From the NCBI GenBank assembly GCA_037893225.1, contig JAZGUH010000360.1:1116001-1180000 (forward strand): a stretch of DNA of 64,000 bases, in the 5' to 3' direction. Below the pieces are notes generated by a model. The model made no database searches and was not told the DNA's origin. It saw only the letters and a list, made by a program, of their open reading frames with translations. The translations under genes and the position numbers were made by a program. Source of the DNA: Hippasteria phrygiana (lineage: Eukaryota; Echinodermata; Asteroidea; Valvatida; Goniasteridae). Shown here piece by piece: positions 37,276 through 51,174 of this stretch. The number at the start of each line of letters is the position of its first letter. Position 1 is the stretch's first letter.

Positions 37276-40200
37276 TGAGTAAAGCAAGTCATACCCTAGG
37301 GAATTTGACAGGCATGGAGCAATAAATAGAAGGTAATATGCACACACATGTTGGCCGGAAAGAAAATAAACATTGCGAGGTTTGAATTTTCTCCACAAGT
37401 TTTAACTCTAAGAAGCCGCCGATAATTGAAACATGTAGCGCCAGATCTAAGCTATCCATACATGTCAAAATTACTGAATTTGGTTGATATTTCATGCAAT
37501 TATGAATGAGTAAAGCAAGTCCATACCCCAGGGAATTTGACATGCATGGAGCAATAAATAGAAGGTAATATGCACACAGATGTTGGCCGGAAAGAAAATA
37601 GACATTGCGAGGTTTGAATTTTCTCCACAAGTGTTAACTCTAAGAAGCCGAAGATAATTGCAACATGTAGCGCCAGATCTAAGCTATCCATACATGTCAA
37701 AATTACTGAATTTGGTTGATATTTCATGCAATTATGAATGAGTAAAGCAAGTCATACCCAAGGGAATTTGACAGGCATGGAGCAATAAATAGAAGGTAAT
37801 ATGCACACAGATGTTGGCCGGAAAGAAAATAAACATTGCGAGGTTTGAATTTTCTCCACAAGTTTTAACTCTAAGAAGCCGCCGATGATTGCAACATGTA
37901 GCGCCAGATCTAAGCTATCCATACATGTCAAAATTACTGTATTTGGTTTATATTTCATGCAATTATGAATGAGTAAAGCAAGTCATACCCTAGGGAATTT
38001 GACAGGCATGGAGCAATAAATAGAAGGTAATATGCACACACATGTTGGCCGGAAAGAAAATAAACATTGCGAGGTTTGAATTTTCTCCACAAGTTTTAAC
38101 TCTAAGAAGCCGCCGATAATTGCAACATGTAGCGCCAGATCTAAGCTATCCATACATGTCAAAATTACTGAATTTGGTTGATATTTCATGCAATTATGAA
38201 TGAGTAAAGCAAGTCATACCCTAGGGAATTTGACAGGCATGGAGCAATAAATAGAAGGTAATATGCACACAGATGTTGGCCGGAAAGAAAATAAACATTG
38301 CGAGGTTTGAATTTTCTCCACAAGTGTTAACTCTAAGAAGCCGCCGATAATTGCAACATGTAGCGCCAGATCTAAGCTATCCATATATGTCAAAATTACT
38401 GAATTTGGTTGATATTTCATGCAATTATGAATGAGTAAAGCAAGTCCATACCTCAGGGAATTTGACATGCATGGAGCAATAAATAGAAGGTAATATGCAC
38501 ACAGATGTTGGCCGGAAAGAAAATAAACATTGCGAGGTTTGAATTTTCTCCACAAGTGTTAACTCTAAGAAGCCGCCGATAATTGCAACATGTAGCGCCA
38601 GATCTAAGCTATCCATACATGTCAAAATTACTGAATTTGGTTGATATTTCATGCAATTATGAATGAGTAAAGCAAGTCCATACCCCAGGGAATTTGACAT
38701 GCATGGAGCAATAAATAGACGGTAACATGTACACAGATGTTGGCCGGAAAGAAAATAAACATTGCGAGGTTTGAATTTTCTCCACAAGTTTTAACTCTAG
38801 GAAGCCGCCGATAATTGCAACATGTAGCGCCAGATCTAAGCTATCCATACATGTCAAAATTACTGAATTTGGTTGATATTTCATGCAATTATGAATGAGT
38901 AAAGCAAGTCCATACCCCAGGGAATTTGACATGCATGGAGCAGTAAATAGACGGTAACATGTACACAGATGTTGGCCGGAAAGAAAATAAACATTGCGAG
39001 GTTTGAATTTTCTCCACAAGTTTTAACTCTAGGAAGCCGCCGATGATTGCAACATGTAGCGCCAGATCTAAGCTATCCATACATGTCAAAATTACTGTAT
39101 TTGGTTGATATTTAATGCAATTATGAATGAGTAGAGCAAGTCCATACCCCAGGGAATTTGACATGCATGGAGCAATAAATAGACGGTAACATGCACACAG
39201 ATGTTGGCCGGAAAGAAAATAAACATTGCGAGGTTTGAATTTTCTCCACAAGTTTTAACTCTAAGAAGCCGCCGATAATTGCAACATGTAGCGCCAGATC
39301 CAAGCTATCCATACATGTCAAAATTACTGAATTTGGTTGATATTTCATGCAATTATGAATGAGTAAAGCAAGTCCATACCCTAGGGAATTTGACAGGCAT
39401 GGAGCAATAAATAGAAGGTAATATGCACACAGATGTTGGCCGGAAAGAAAATAAACATTGCGAGGTTTGAATTTTCTCCACAAGTGTTAACTCTAAGAAG
39501 CCGCCGATAATTGCAACATGTAGCGCCAGATCTAAGCTATCCATACATGTCAAAATTACTGAATTTGGTTGATATTTCATGCAATTATGAATGAGTAAAG
39601 CAAGTCCATACCCCAGGGAATTTGACATGCATGGAGCAGTAAATAGACGGTAACATGTACACAGATGTTGGCCGGAAAGAAAATAAACATTGCGAGGTTT
39701 GAATTTTCTCCACAAGTTTTAACTCTAGGAAGCCGCCGATGATTGCAACATGTAGCGCCAGATCTAAGCTATCCATACATGTCAAAATTACTGTATTTGG
39801 TTGATATTTAATGCAATTATGAATGAGTAAAGCAAGTCATACCCTAGGGAATTTGACAGACATGGAGCAATAAATAGAAGGTAATATGCACACACATGTT
39901 GGCCGGAAAGAAAATAAACATTGCGAGGTTTGAATTTTCTCCACAAGTTTTAACTCTAGGAAGCCGCCGATGATTGCAACATGTAGCGCCAGATCTAAGC
40001 TATCCATACATGTCAAAATTACTGTATTTGGTTGATATTTAATGCAATTATGAATGAGCAGAGCAAGTCATACCCCAGGGAATTTGACAGGCATGGAGCA
40101 ATAAATAGAAGGTAATATGCACACAGATGTTGGCCGGAAAGAAAATAAACATTGCGAGGTTTGAATTTCCTCCACAAGTTTTAACTCTAAGAAGCCGCCG

Positions 40201-41905
40201 GTGATTGCAACATGTAGCGCCAGATCTAAGCTATCCATACATGTCAAAATTACTGTATTTGGTTTATATTTCATGCAATTATGAATGAGTAAAGCAAGTC
40301 ATACCCTAGGGAATTTGACAGGCATGGAGCAATAAATAGAAGGTAATATGCACACACATGTTGGCCGGAAAGAAAATAAACATTGCGAGGTTTGAATTTT
40401 CTCCACAAGTTTTAACTCTAAGAAGCCGCCGATAATTGAAACATGTAGCGCCAGATCTAAGCTATCCATACATGTCAAAATTACTGAATTTGGTTGATAT
40501 TTCATGCAATTATGAATGAGTAAAGCAAGTCCATACCCCAGGGAATTTGACATGCATGGAGCAATAAATAGAAGGTAATATGCACACAGATGTTGGCCGG
40601 AAAGAAAATAGACATTGCGAGGTTTGAATTTTCTCCACAAGTGTTAACTCTAAGAAGCCGAAGATAATTGCAACATGTAGCGCCAGATCTAAGCTATCCA
40701 TACATGTCAAAATTACTGAATTTGGTTGATATTTCATGCAATTATGAATGAGTAAAGCAAGTCATACCCAAGGGAATTTGACAGGCATGGAGCAATAAAT
40801 AGAAGGTAATATGCACACAGATGTTGGCCGGAAAGAAAATAAACATTGCGAGGTTTGAATTTTCTCCACAAGTTTTAACTCTAAGAAGCCGCCGATGATT
40901 GCAACATGTAGCGCCAGATCTAAGCTATCCATACATGTCAAAATTACTGTATTTGGTTTATATTTCATGCAATTATGAATGAGTAAAGCAAGTCATACCC
41001 TAGGGAATTTGACAGGCATGGAGCAATAAATAGAAGGTAATATGCACACACATGTTGGCCGGAAAGAAAATAAACATTGCGAGGTTTGAATTTTCTCCAC
41101 AAGTTTTAACTCTAAGAAGCCGCCGATAATTGCAACATGTAGCGCCAGATCTAAGCTATCCATACATGTCAAAATTACTGAATTTGGTTGATATTTCATG
41201 CAATTATGAATGAGTAAAGCAAGTCATACCCTAGGGAATTTGACAGGCATGGAGCAATAAATAGAAGGTAATATGCACACAGATGTTGGCCGGAAAGAAA
41301 ATAAACATTGCGAGGTTTGAATTTTCTCCACAAGTGTTAACTCTAAGAAGCCGCCGATAATTGCAACATGTAGCGCCAGATCTAAGCTATCCATATATGT
41401 CAAAATTACTGAATTTGGTTGATATTTCATGCAATTATGAATGAGTAAAGCAAGTCCATACCTCAGGGAATTTGACATGCATGGAGCAATAAATAGAAGG
41501 TAATATGCACACAGATGTTGGCCGGAAAGAAAATAAACATTGCGAGGTTTGAATTTTCTCCACAAGTGTTAACTCTAAGAAGCCGCCGATAATTGCAACA
41601 TGTAGCGCCAGATCTAAGCTATCCATACATGTCAAAATTACTGAATTTGGTTGATATTTCATGCAATTATGAATGAGTAAAGCAAGTCCATACCCCAGGG
41701 AATTTGACATGCATGGAGCAATAAATAGACGGTAACATGTACACAGATGTTGGCCGGAAAGAAAATAAACATTGCGAGGTTTGAATTTTCTCCACAAGTT
41801 TTAACTCTAGGAAGCCGCCGATAATTGCAACATGTAGCGCCAGATCTAAGCTATCCATACATGTCAAAATTACTGAATTTGGTTGATATTTCATGCAATT
41901 ATGAA
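32184..41905 (+). repeat. Super-block L2 (42 monomers)
   Basis: This is the second L-type block. From 34730 it follows L1 from 4630 at a constant offset of 30100 through the C-D-E-F-G, E-F and H-I sections to about 38895. It holds four class F bases (33495, 36041, 37429, 40439). Its right part (36814-42833) is a 13-monomer duplication that includes the L-to-R transition, so the join to R-type monomers is itself present twice (38896 and 41906). Confidence 0.75.
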
Positions 41906-42833
41906 TGAGTAAAGCAAGTCCATACCCCAGGGAATTTGACATGCATGGAGCAGTAAATAGACGGTAACATGTACACAGATGTTGGCCGGAAAGAAAATAA
42001 ACATTGCGAGGTTTGAATTTTCTCCACAAGTTTTAACTCTAGGAAGCCGCCGATGATTGCAACATGTAGCGCCAGATCTAAGCTATCCATACATGTCAAA
42101 ATTACTGTATTTGGTTGATATTTAATGCAATTATGAATGAGTAGAGCAAGTCCATACCCCAGGGAATTTGACATGCATGGAGCAATAAATAGACGGTAAC
42201 ATGCACACAGATGTTGGCCGGAAAGAAAATAAACATTGCGAGGTTTGAATTTTCTCCACAAGTTTTAACTCTAAGAAGCCGCCGATAATTGCAACATGTA
42301 GCGCCAGATCCAAGCTATCCATACATGTCAAAATTACTGAATTTGGTTGATATTTCATGCAATTATGAATGAGTAAAGCAAGTCCATACCCTAGGGAATT
42401 TGACAGGCATGGAGCAATAAATAGAAGGTAATATGCACACAGATGTTGGCCGGAAAGAAAATAAACATTGCGAGGTTTGAATTTTCTCCACAAGTGTTAA
42501 CTCTAAGAAGCCGCCGATAATTGCAACATGTAGCGCCAGATCTAAGCTATCCATACATGTCAAAATTACTGAATTTGGTTGATATTTCATGCAATTATGA
42601 ATGAGTAAAGCAAGTCCATACCCCAGGGAATTTGACATGCATGGAGCAATAAATAGACGGTAACATGTACACAGATGTTGGCCGGAAAGAAAATAAACAT
42701 TGCGAGGTTTGAATTTTCTCCACAAGTTTTAACTCTAAGAAGCCGCCGGTGATTGCAACATGTAGCGCCAGATCTAAGCTATCCATACATGTCAAAATTA
42801 CTGTATTTGGTTTATATTTCATGCAATTATGAA
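36814..42833 (+). repeat. 13-monomer tandem duplication, period 3010, with private double substitution
   Basis: Units 36814-39823 and 39824-42833 share CC to AA at 37651-37652 and 40661-40662 (GCCGAAGATAATT in place of GCCGCCGATAATT) and CCCAAGGG at 37760 and 40770. I saw the double change nowhere else in the window, including L1, so it arose in L2 shortly before this duplication. The match ends around 39640/42650, where the last monomers differ at p47 and in the 3' part. Confidence 0.9.
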
Positions 42834-45800
42834 TGAGTAAAGCAAGTCATACCCTAGGGAATTTGACAGGCATGGAGCAATAAATAGAAGGTAATATGCA
42901 CACACATGTTGGCCGGAAAGAAAATAAACATTGCGAGGTTTGAATTTTCTCCACAAGTTTTAACTCTAAGAAGCCGCCGATAATTGCAACATGTAGCGCC
43001 AGATCTAAGCTATCCATACATGTCAAAATTACTGAATTTGGTTGATATTTCATGCAATTATGAATTAGTAAAGCAAGTCCATACCCCAGGGAATTTGACA
43101 TGCATGGAGCAATAAATAGAAGGTAATATGCACACAGATGTTGGCCGGAAAGAAAATAGACATTGCGAGGTTTGAATTTTCTCCACAAGTGTTAACTCTA
43201 AGAAGCCGCCGATGATTGCAACATGTAGCGCCAGATCTAAGCTATCCATACATGTCAAAATTACTGTATTTGGTTTATATTTCATGCAATTATGAATGAG
43301 TAAAGCAAGTCATACCCTTGGGAATTTGACAGGCATGGAGCAATAAATAGAAGGTAATATGCACACACATGTTGGCCGGAAAGAAAATAAACATTGCGAG
43401 GTTTGAATTTTCTCCACAAGTTTTAACTCTAAGAAGCCGCCGATAATTGCAACATGTAGCGCCAGATCTAAGCTATCCATACATGTCAAAATTACTGAAT
43501 TTGGTTGATATTTCATGCAATTATAAATGAGTAAAGCAAGTCATACCCTAGGGAATTTGACAGGCATGGAGCAATAAACAGAAGGTAATATGCACACAGA
43601 TGTTGGCCGGAAAGAAAATAAACATTGCGAGGTTTGAATTTTCTCCACAAGTGTTAACTCTAAGAAGCCGCCGATAATTGCAACATGTAGCGCCAGATCT
43701 AAGCTATCCATACATGTCAAAATTACTGAATTTGGTTGATATTTCATGCAATTATGAATTAGTAAAGCAAGTCCATACCCCAGGGAATTTGACATGCATG
43801 GAGCAATAAATAGAAGGTAATATGCACACAGATGTTGGCCGGAAAGAAAATAAACATTGCGAGGTTTGAATTTTCTCCACAAGTGTTAACTCTAAGAAGC
43901 CGCCGATAATTGCAACATGTAGCGCCAGATCTAAGCTATCCATACATGTCAAAATTACTGAATTTGGTTGATATTTCATGCAATTATGAATGAGTAAAGC
44001 AAGTCCATACCCCAGGGAATTTGACATGCATGGAGCAATAAATAGACGGTAACATGTACACAGATGTTGGCCGGAAAGAAAATAAACATTGCGAGGTTTG
44101 AATTTTCTCCACAAGTTTTAACTCTAGGAAGCCGCCGATGATTGCAACATGTAGCGCCAGATCTAAGCTATCCATACATGTCAAAATTACTGTATTTGGT
44201 TGATATTTAATGCAATTATGAATGAGTAGAGCAAGTCCATACCCCAGGGAATTTGACATGCATGGAGCAATAAATAGACGGTAACATGCACACAGATGTT
44301 GGCCGGAAAGAAAATAAACATTGCGAGGTTTGAATTTTCTCCACAAGTGTTAACTCTAAGAAGCCGCCGATAATTGCAACATGTAGCGCCAGATCTAAGC
44401 TATCCATACATGTCAAAATTACTGAATTTGGTTGATATTTCATGCAATTATGAATGAGTAAAGCAAGTCCATACCCCAGGGAATTTGACATGCATGGAGC
44501 AATAAATAGACGGTAACATGTACACAGATGTTGGCCGGAAAGAAAATAAACATTGCGAGGTTTGAATTTTCTCCACAAGTTTTAACTCTAGGAAGCCGCC
44601 GATAATTGCAACATGTAGCGCCAGATCTAAGCTATTCATACATGTCAAAATTACTGAATTTGGTTTATATTTCATGCAATTATGAATGAGTAAAGCAAGT
44701 CCATACCCTAGGGAATTTGACATGCATGGAGCAATAAATAGACGGTAACATGTACACAGATGTTGGCCGGAAAGAAAATAAACATTGCGAGGTTTGAATT
44801 TTCTCCACAAGTTTTAACTCTAGGAAGCCGCCGATGATTGCAACATGTAGCGCCAGATCTAAGCTATCCATACATGTCAAAATTACTGTATTTGGTTGAT
44901 ATTTAATGCAATTATGAATGAGTAGAGCAAGTCCATACCCCAGGGAATTTGACATGCATGGAGCAATAAATAGACGGTAACATGTACACAGATGTTGGCC
45001 GGAAAGAAAATAAACATTGCGAGGTTTGAATTTTCTCCACAAGTTTTAACTCTAGGAAGCCGCCGATGATTGCAACATGTAGCGCCAGATCTAAGCTATC
45101 CATACATGTCAAAATTACTGTATTTGGTTGATATTTAATGCAATTATGAATGAGTAAAGCAAGTCATACCCTAGGGAATTTGACAGACATGGAGCAATAA
45201 ATAGAAGGTAATATGCACACACATGTTGGCCGGAAAGAAAATAAACATTGCGAGGTTTGAATTTTCTCCACAAGTTTTAACTCTAGGAAGCCGCCGATGA
45301 TTGCAACATGTAGCGCCAGATCTAAGCTATCCATACATGTCAAAATTACTGTATTTGGTTGATATTTAATGCAATTATGAATGAGTAGAGCAAGTCATAC
45401 CCCAGGGAATTTGACAGGCATGGAGCAATAAATAGAAGGTAATATGCACACAGATGTTGGCCGGAAAGAAAATAAACATTGCGAGGTTTGAATTTCCTCC
45501 ACAAGTGTTAACTCTAAGAAGCCGCCGATAATTGCAACATGTAGCGCCAGATCTAAGCTATCCATACATGTCAAAATTACTGAATTTGGTTGATATTTCA
45601 TGCAATTATGAATGAGTAAAGCAAGTCCATACCCGAGGGAATTTGACATGCATGGAGCAATAAATAGACGGTAACATGTACACAGATGTTGGCCGGAAAG
45701 AAAATAAACATTGCGAGGTTTGAATTTTCTCCACAAGTTTTAACTCTAAGAAGCCGCCGGTGATTGCAACATGTAGCGCCAGATCTAAGCTATCCATACA

Positions 45801-47001
45801 TGTCAAAATTACTGTATTTGGTTTATATTTCATGCAATTATGAATGAGTAAAGCAAGTCATACCCTAGGGAATTTGACAGGCATGGAGCAATAAATAGAA
45901 GGTAATATGCACACACATGTTGGCCGGAAAGAAAATAAACATTGCGAGGTTTGAATTTTCTCCACAAGTTTTAACTCTAAGAAGCCGCCGATAATTGCAA
46001 CATGTAGCGCCAGATCTAAGCTATCCATACATGTCAAAATTACTGAATTTGGTTGATATTTCATGCAATTATGAATGAGTAAAGCAAGTCATACCCTAGG
46101 GAATTTGACAGGCATGGAGCAATAAATAGAAGGTAATATGCACACAGATGTTGGCCGGAAAGAAAATAAACATTGCGAGGTTTGAATTTTCTCCACAAGT
46201 TTTAACTCTAAGAAGCCGCCGATAATTGCAACATGTAGCGCCAGATCTAAGCTATCCATATATGTCAAAATTACTGAATTTGGTTGATATTTCATGCAAT
46301 TATGAATGAGTAAAGCAAGTCCATACCTCAGGGAATTTGACATGCATGGAGCAATAAATAGAAGGTAATATGCACACAGATGTTGGCCGGAAAGAAAATA
46401 AACATTGCGAGGTTTGAATTTTCTCCACAAGTTTTAACTCTAAGAAGCCGCCGATGATTGCAACATGTAGCGCCAGATCTAAGCTATCCATACATGTCAA
46501 AATTACTGAATTTGGTTGATATTTCATGCAATTATGAATGAGTAAAGCAAGTCATACCCTAGGGAATTTGACAGGCATGGAGCAATAAATAGAAGGTAAT
46601 ATGCACACAGATGTTGGCCGGAAAGAAAATAAACATTGCGAGGTTTGAATTTTCTCCACAAGTTTTAACTCTAAGAAGCCGCCGATAATTGCAACATGTA
46701 GCGCCAGATCTAAGCTATCCATATATGTCAAAATTACTGAATTTGGTTGATATTTCATGCAATTATGAATGAGTAAAGCAAGTCCATACCTCAGGGAATT
46801 TGACATGCATGGAGCAATAAATAGAAGGTAATATGCACACAGATGTTGGCCGGAAAGAAAATAAACATTGCGATTTTTGAATTTTCTCCACAAGTGTTAA
46901 CTCTAAGAAGCCGCCGATAATTGCAACATGTAGCGCCAGATCTAAGCTATCCATATATGTCAAAATTACTGAATTTGGTTGATATTTCATGCAATTATGA
47001 A

Positions 47002-49783
47002 TGAGTAAAGCAAGTCCATACCTCAGGGAATTTGACATGCATGGAGCAATAAATAGAAGGTAATATGCACACAGATGTTGGCCGGAAAGAAAATAAACAT
47101 TGCGAGGTTTGAATTTTCTCCACAAGTTTTAACTCTAAGAAGCCGCCGATAATTGCAACATGTAGCGCCAGATCTAAGCTATCCATACATGTCAAAATTA
47201 CTGAATTTGGTTGATATTTCATGCAATTATGAATGAGTAAAGCAAGTCCATACCTCAGGGAATTTGACATGCATGGAGCAATAAATAGAAGGTAATATGC
47301 ACACAGATGTTGGCCGGAAAGAAAATAAACATTGCGAGGTTTGAATTTTCTCCACAAGTTTTAACTCTAAGAAGCCGCCGATGATTGCAACATGTAGCGC
47401 CAGATCTAAGCTATCCATACATGTCAAAATTACTGAATTTGGTTGATATTTCATGCAATTATGAATGAGTAAAGCAAGTCATACCCTAGGGAATTTGACA
47501 GGCATGGAGCAATAAATAGAAGGTAATATGCACACAGATGTTGGCCGGAAAGAAAATAAACATTGCGAGGTTTGAATTTTCTCCACAAGTTTTAACTCTA
47601 AGAAGCCGCCGATAATTGCAACATGTAGCGCCAGATCTAAGCTATCCATATATGTCAAAATTACTGAATTTGGTTGATATTTCATGCAATTATGAATGAG
47701 TAAAGCAAGTCCATACCTCAGGGAATTTGACATGCATGGAGCAATAAATAGAAGGTAATATGCACACAGATGTTGGCCGGAAAGAAAATAAACATTGCGA
47801 GGTTTGAATTTTCTCCACAAGTGTTAACTCTAAGAAGCCGCCGATAATTGCAACATGTAGCGCCAGATCTAAGCTATCCATACATGTCAAAATTACTGAA
47901 TTTGGTTGATATTTCATGCAATTATGAATGAGTAAAGCAAGTCCATACCCCAGGGAATTTGACATGCATGGAGCAATAAATAGACGGTAACATGTACACA
48001 GATGTTGGCCGGAAAGAAAATAAACATTGCGAGGTTTGAATTTTCTCCACAAGTTTTAACTCTAGGAAGCCGCCGATAATTGCAACATGTAGCGCCAGAT
48101 CTAAGCTATCCATACATGTCAAAATTACTGAATTTGGTTGATATTTCATGCAATTATGAATGAGTAAAGCAAGTCCATACCCCAGGGAATTTGACATGCA
48201 TGGAGCAATAAATAGACGGTAACATGTACACAGATGTTGGCCGGAAAGAAAATAAACATTGCGAGGTTTGAATTTTCTCCACAAGTTTTAACTCTAGGAA
48301 GCTGCCGATGATTGCAACATGTAGCGCCAGATCTAAGCTATCCATACATGTCAAAATTACTGTATTTGGTTGATATTTCATGCAATTATGAATGAGTAAA
48401 GCAAGTCCATACCTCAGGGAATTTGACATGCATGGAGCAATAAATAGAAGGTAATATGCACACAGATGTTGGCCGGAAAGAAAATAAACATTGCGAGGTT
48501 TGAATTTTCTCCACAAGTTTTAACTCTAAGAAGCCGCCGATAATTGCAACATGTAGCGCCAGATCTAAGCTATCCATACATGTCAAAATTACTGAATTTG
48601 GTTGATATTTCATGCAATTATGAATGAGTAAAGCAAGTCCATACCTCAGGGAATTTGACATGCATGGAGCAATAAATAGAAGGTAATATGCACACAGATG
48701 TTGGCCGGAAAGAAAATAAACATTGCGAGGTTTGAATTTTCTCCACAAGTTTTAACTCTAAGAAGCCGCCGATGATTGCAACATGTAGCGCCAGATCTAA
48801 GCTATCCATACATGTCAAAATTACTGAATTTGGTTGATATTTCATGCAATTATGAATGAGTAAAGCAAGTCATACCCTAGGGAATTTGACAGGCATGGAG
48901 CAATAAATAGAAGGTAATATGCACACAGATGTTGGCCGGAAAGAAAATAAACATTGCGAGGTTTGAATTTTCTCCACAAGTTTTAACTCTAAGAAGCCGC
49001 CGATAATTGCAACATGTAGCGCCAGATCTAAGCTATCCATATATGTCAAAATTACTGAATTTGGTTGATATTTCATGCAATTATGAATGAGTAAAGCAAG
49101 TCCATACCTCAGGGAATTTGACATGCATGGAGCAATAAATAGAAGGTAATATGCACACAGATGTTGGCCGGAAAGAAAATAAACATTGCGAGGTTTGAAT
49201 TTTCTCCACAAGTGTTAACTCTAAGAAGCCGCCGATAATTGCAACATGTAGCGCCAGATCTAAGCTATCCATACATGTCAAAATTACTGAATTTGGTTGA
49301 TATTTCATGCAATTATGAATGAGTAAAGCAAGTCCATACCCCAGGGAATTTGACATGCATGGAGCAATAAATAGACGGTAACATGTACACAGATGTTGGC
49401 CGGAAAGAAAATAAACATTGCGAGGTTTGAATTTTCTCCACAAGTTTTAACTCTAGGAAGCCGCCGATAATTGCAACATGTAGCGCCAGATCTAAGCTAT
49501 CCATACATGTCAAAATTACTGAATTTGGTTGATATTTCATGCAATTATGAATGAGTAAAGCAAGTCCATACCCCAGGGAATTTGACATGCATGGAGCAAT
49601 AAATAGACGGTAACATGTACACAGATGTTGGCCGGAAAGAAAATAAACATTGCGAGGTTTGAATTTTCTCCACAAGTTTTAACTCTAGGAAGCCGCCGAT
49701 GATTGCAACATGTAGCGCCAGATCTAAGCTATCCATACATGTCAAAATTACTGTATTTGGTTGATATTTAATGCAATTATGAA
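47002..49783 (+). repeat. 6-monomer tandem duplication, period 1391, R2 only
   Basis: Units 47002-48392 and 48393-49783 both follow the R1 order 27086-28476 (CCTCAGGG copies, H, I, B, B/C). The R1-R2 offset rises from 19916 to 21307 across this point, a gain of exactly 1391. The junction monomer 48161-48392 is a hybrid: a class C start and T at p202, but TTTCATGC at the end. It also has a private C to T at 48303 (GCTGCCG). Confidence 0.86.
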
Positions 49784-51174
49784 TGAGTAGAGCAAGTCCA
49801 TACCCCAGGGAATTTGACATGCATGGAGCAATAAATAGACGGTAACATGCACACAGATGTTGGCCGGAAAGAAAATAAACATTGCGAGGTTTGAATTTTC
49901 TCCACAAGTTTTAACTCTAAGAAGCCGCCGATAATTGCAACATGTAGCGCCAGATCCAAGCTATCCATACATGTCAAAATTACTGAATTTGGTTGATATT
50001 TCATGCAATTATGAATGAGTAAAGCAAGTCATACCCAAGGGAATTTGATAGGCATGGAGCAATAAATAGAAGGTAATATGCACACAGATGTTGGCCGGAA
50101 AGAAAATAAACATTGCGAGGTTTGAATTTTCTCCACAAGTGTTAACTCTAAGAAGCCGCCGATAATTGCAACATGTAGCGCCAGATCTAAGCTATCCATA
50201 CATGTCAAAATTACTGAATTTGGTTGATATTTCATGCAATTATGAATGAGTAAAGCAAGTCCATACCCCAGGGAATTTGACATGCATGGAGCAATAAATA
50301 GACGGTAACATGTACACAGATGTTGGCCGGAAAGAAAATAAACATTGCGAGGTTTGAATTTTCTCCACAAGTTTTAACTCTAGGAAGCCGCCGATAATTG
50401 CAACATGTAGCGCCAGATCTAAGCTATCCATACATGTCAAAATTACTGAATTTGGTTGATATTTCATGCAATTATGAATGAGTAAAGCAAGTCCATACCC
50501 CAGGGAATTTGACATGCATGGAGCAATAAATAGACGGTAACATGTACACAGATGTTGGCCGGAAAGAAAATAAACATTGCGAGGTTTGAATTTTCTGCAC
50601 AAGTTTTAACTCTAGGAAGCCGCCGATGATTGCAACATGTAGCGCCATATCTAAGCTATCCATACATGTCAAAATTACTGTATTTGGTTGATATTTAATG
50701 CAATTATGAATGAGTAGAGCAAGTCCATACCCCAGGGAATTTGACATGCATGGAGCAATAAATAGACGGTAACATGTACACAGATGTTGGCCGGAAAGAA
50801 AATAAACATTGCGAGGTTTGAATTTTCTCCACAAGTTTTAACTCTAGGAAGCCGCCGATGATTGCAACATGTAGCGCCAGATCTAAGCTATCCATACATG
50901 TCAAAATTACTGTATTTGGTTGATATTTAATGCAATTATGAATGAGTAGAGCAAGTCCATACCCCAGGGAATTTGACAGGCATGGAGCAATAAGTAGAAG
51001 GTAATATGCACACAGATGTTGGCCGGAAAGAAAATAAACATTGCGAGGTTTGAATTTTCTCCACAAGTTTTAACTCTAGGAAGCCGCCGATAATTGCAAC
51101 ATGTAGCGCCAGATCTAAGCTATCCATACATGTCAAAATTACTGAATTTGGTTGATATTTCATGCAATTATGAA

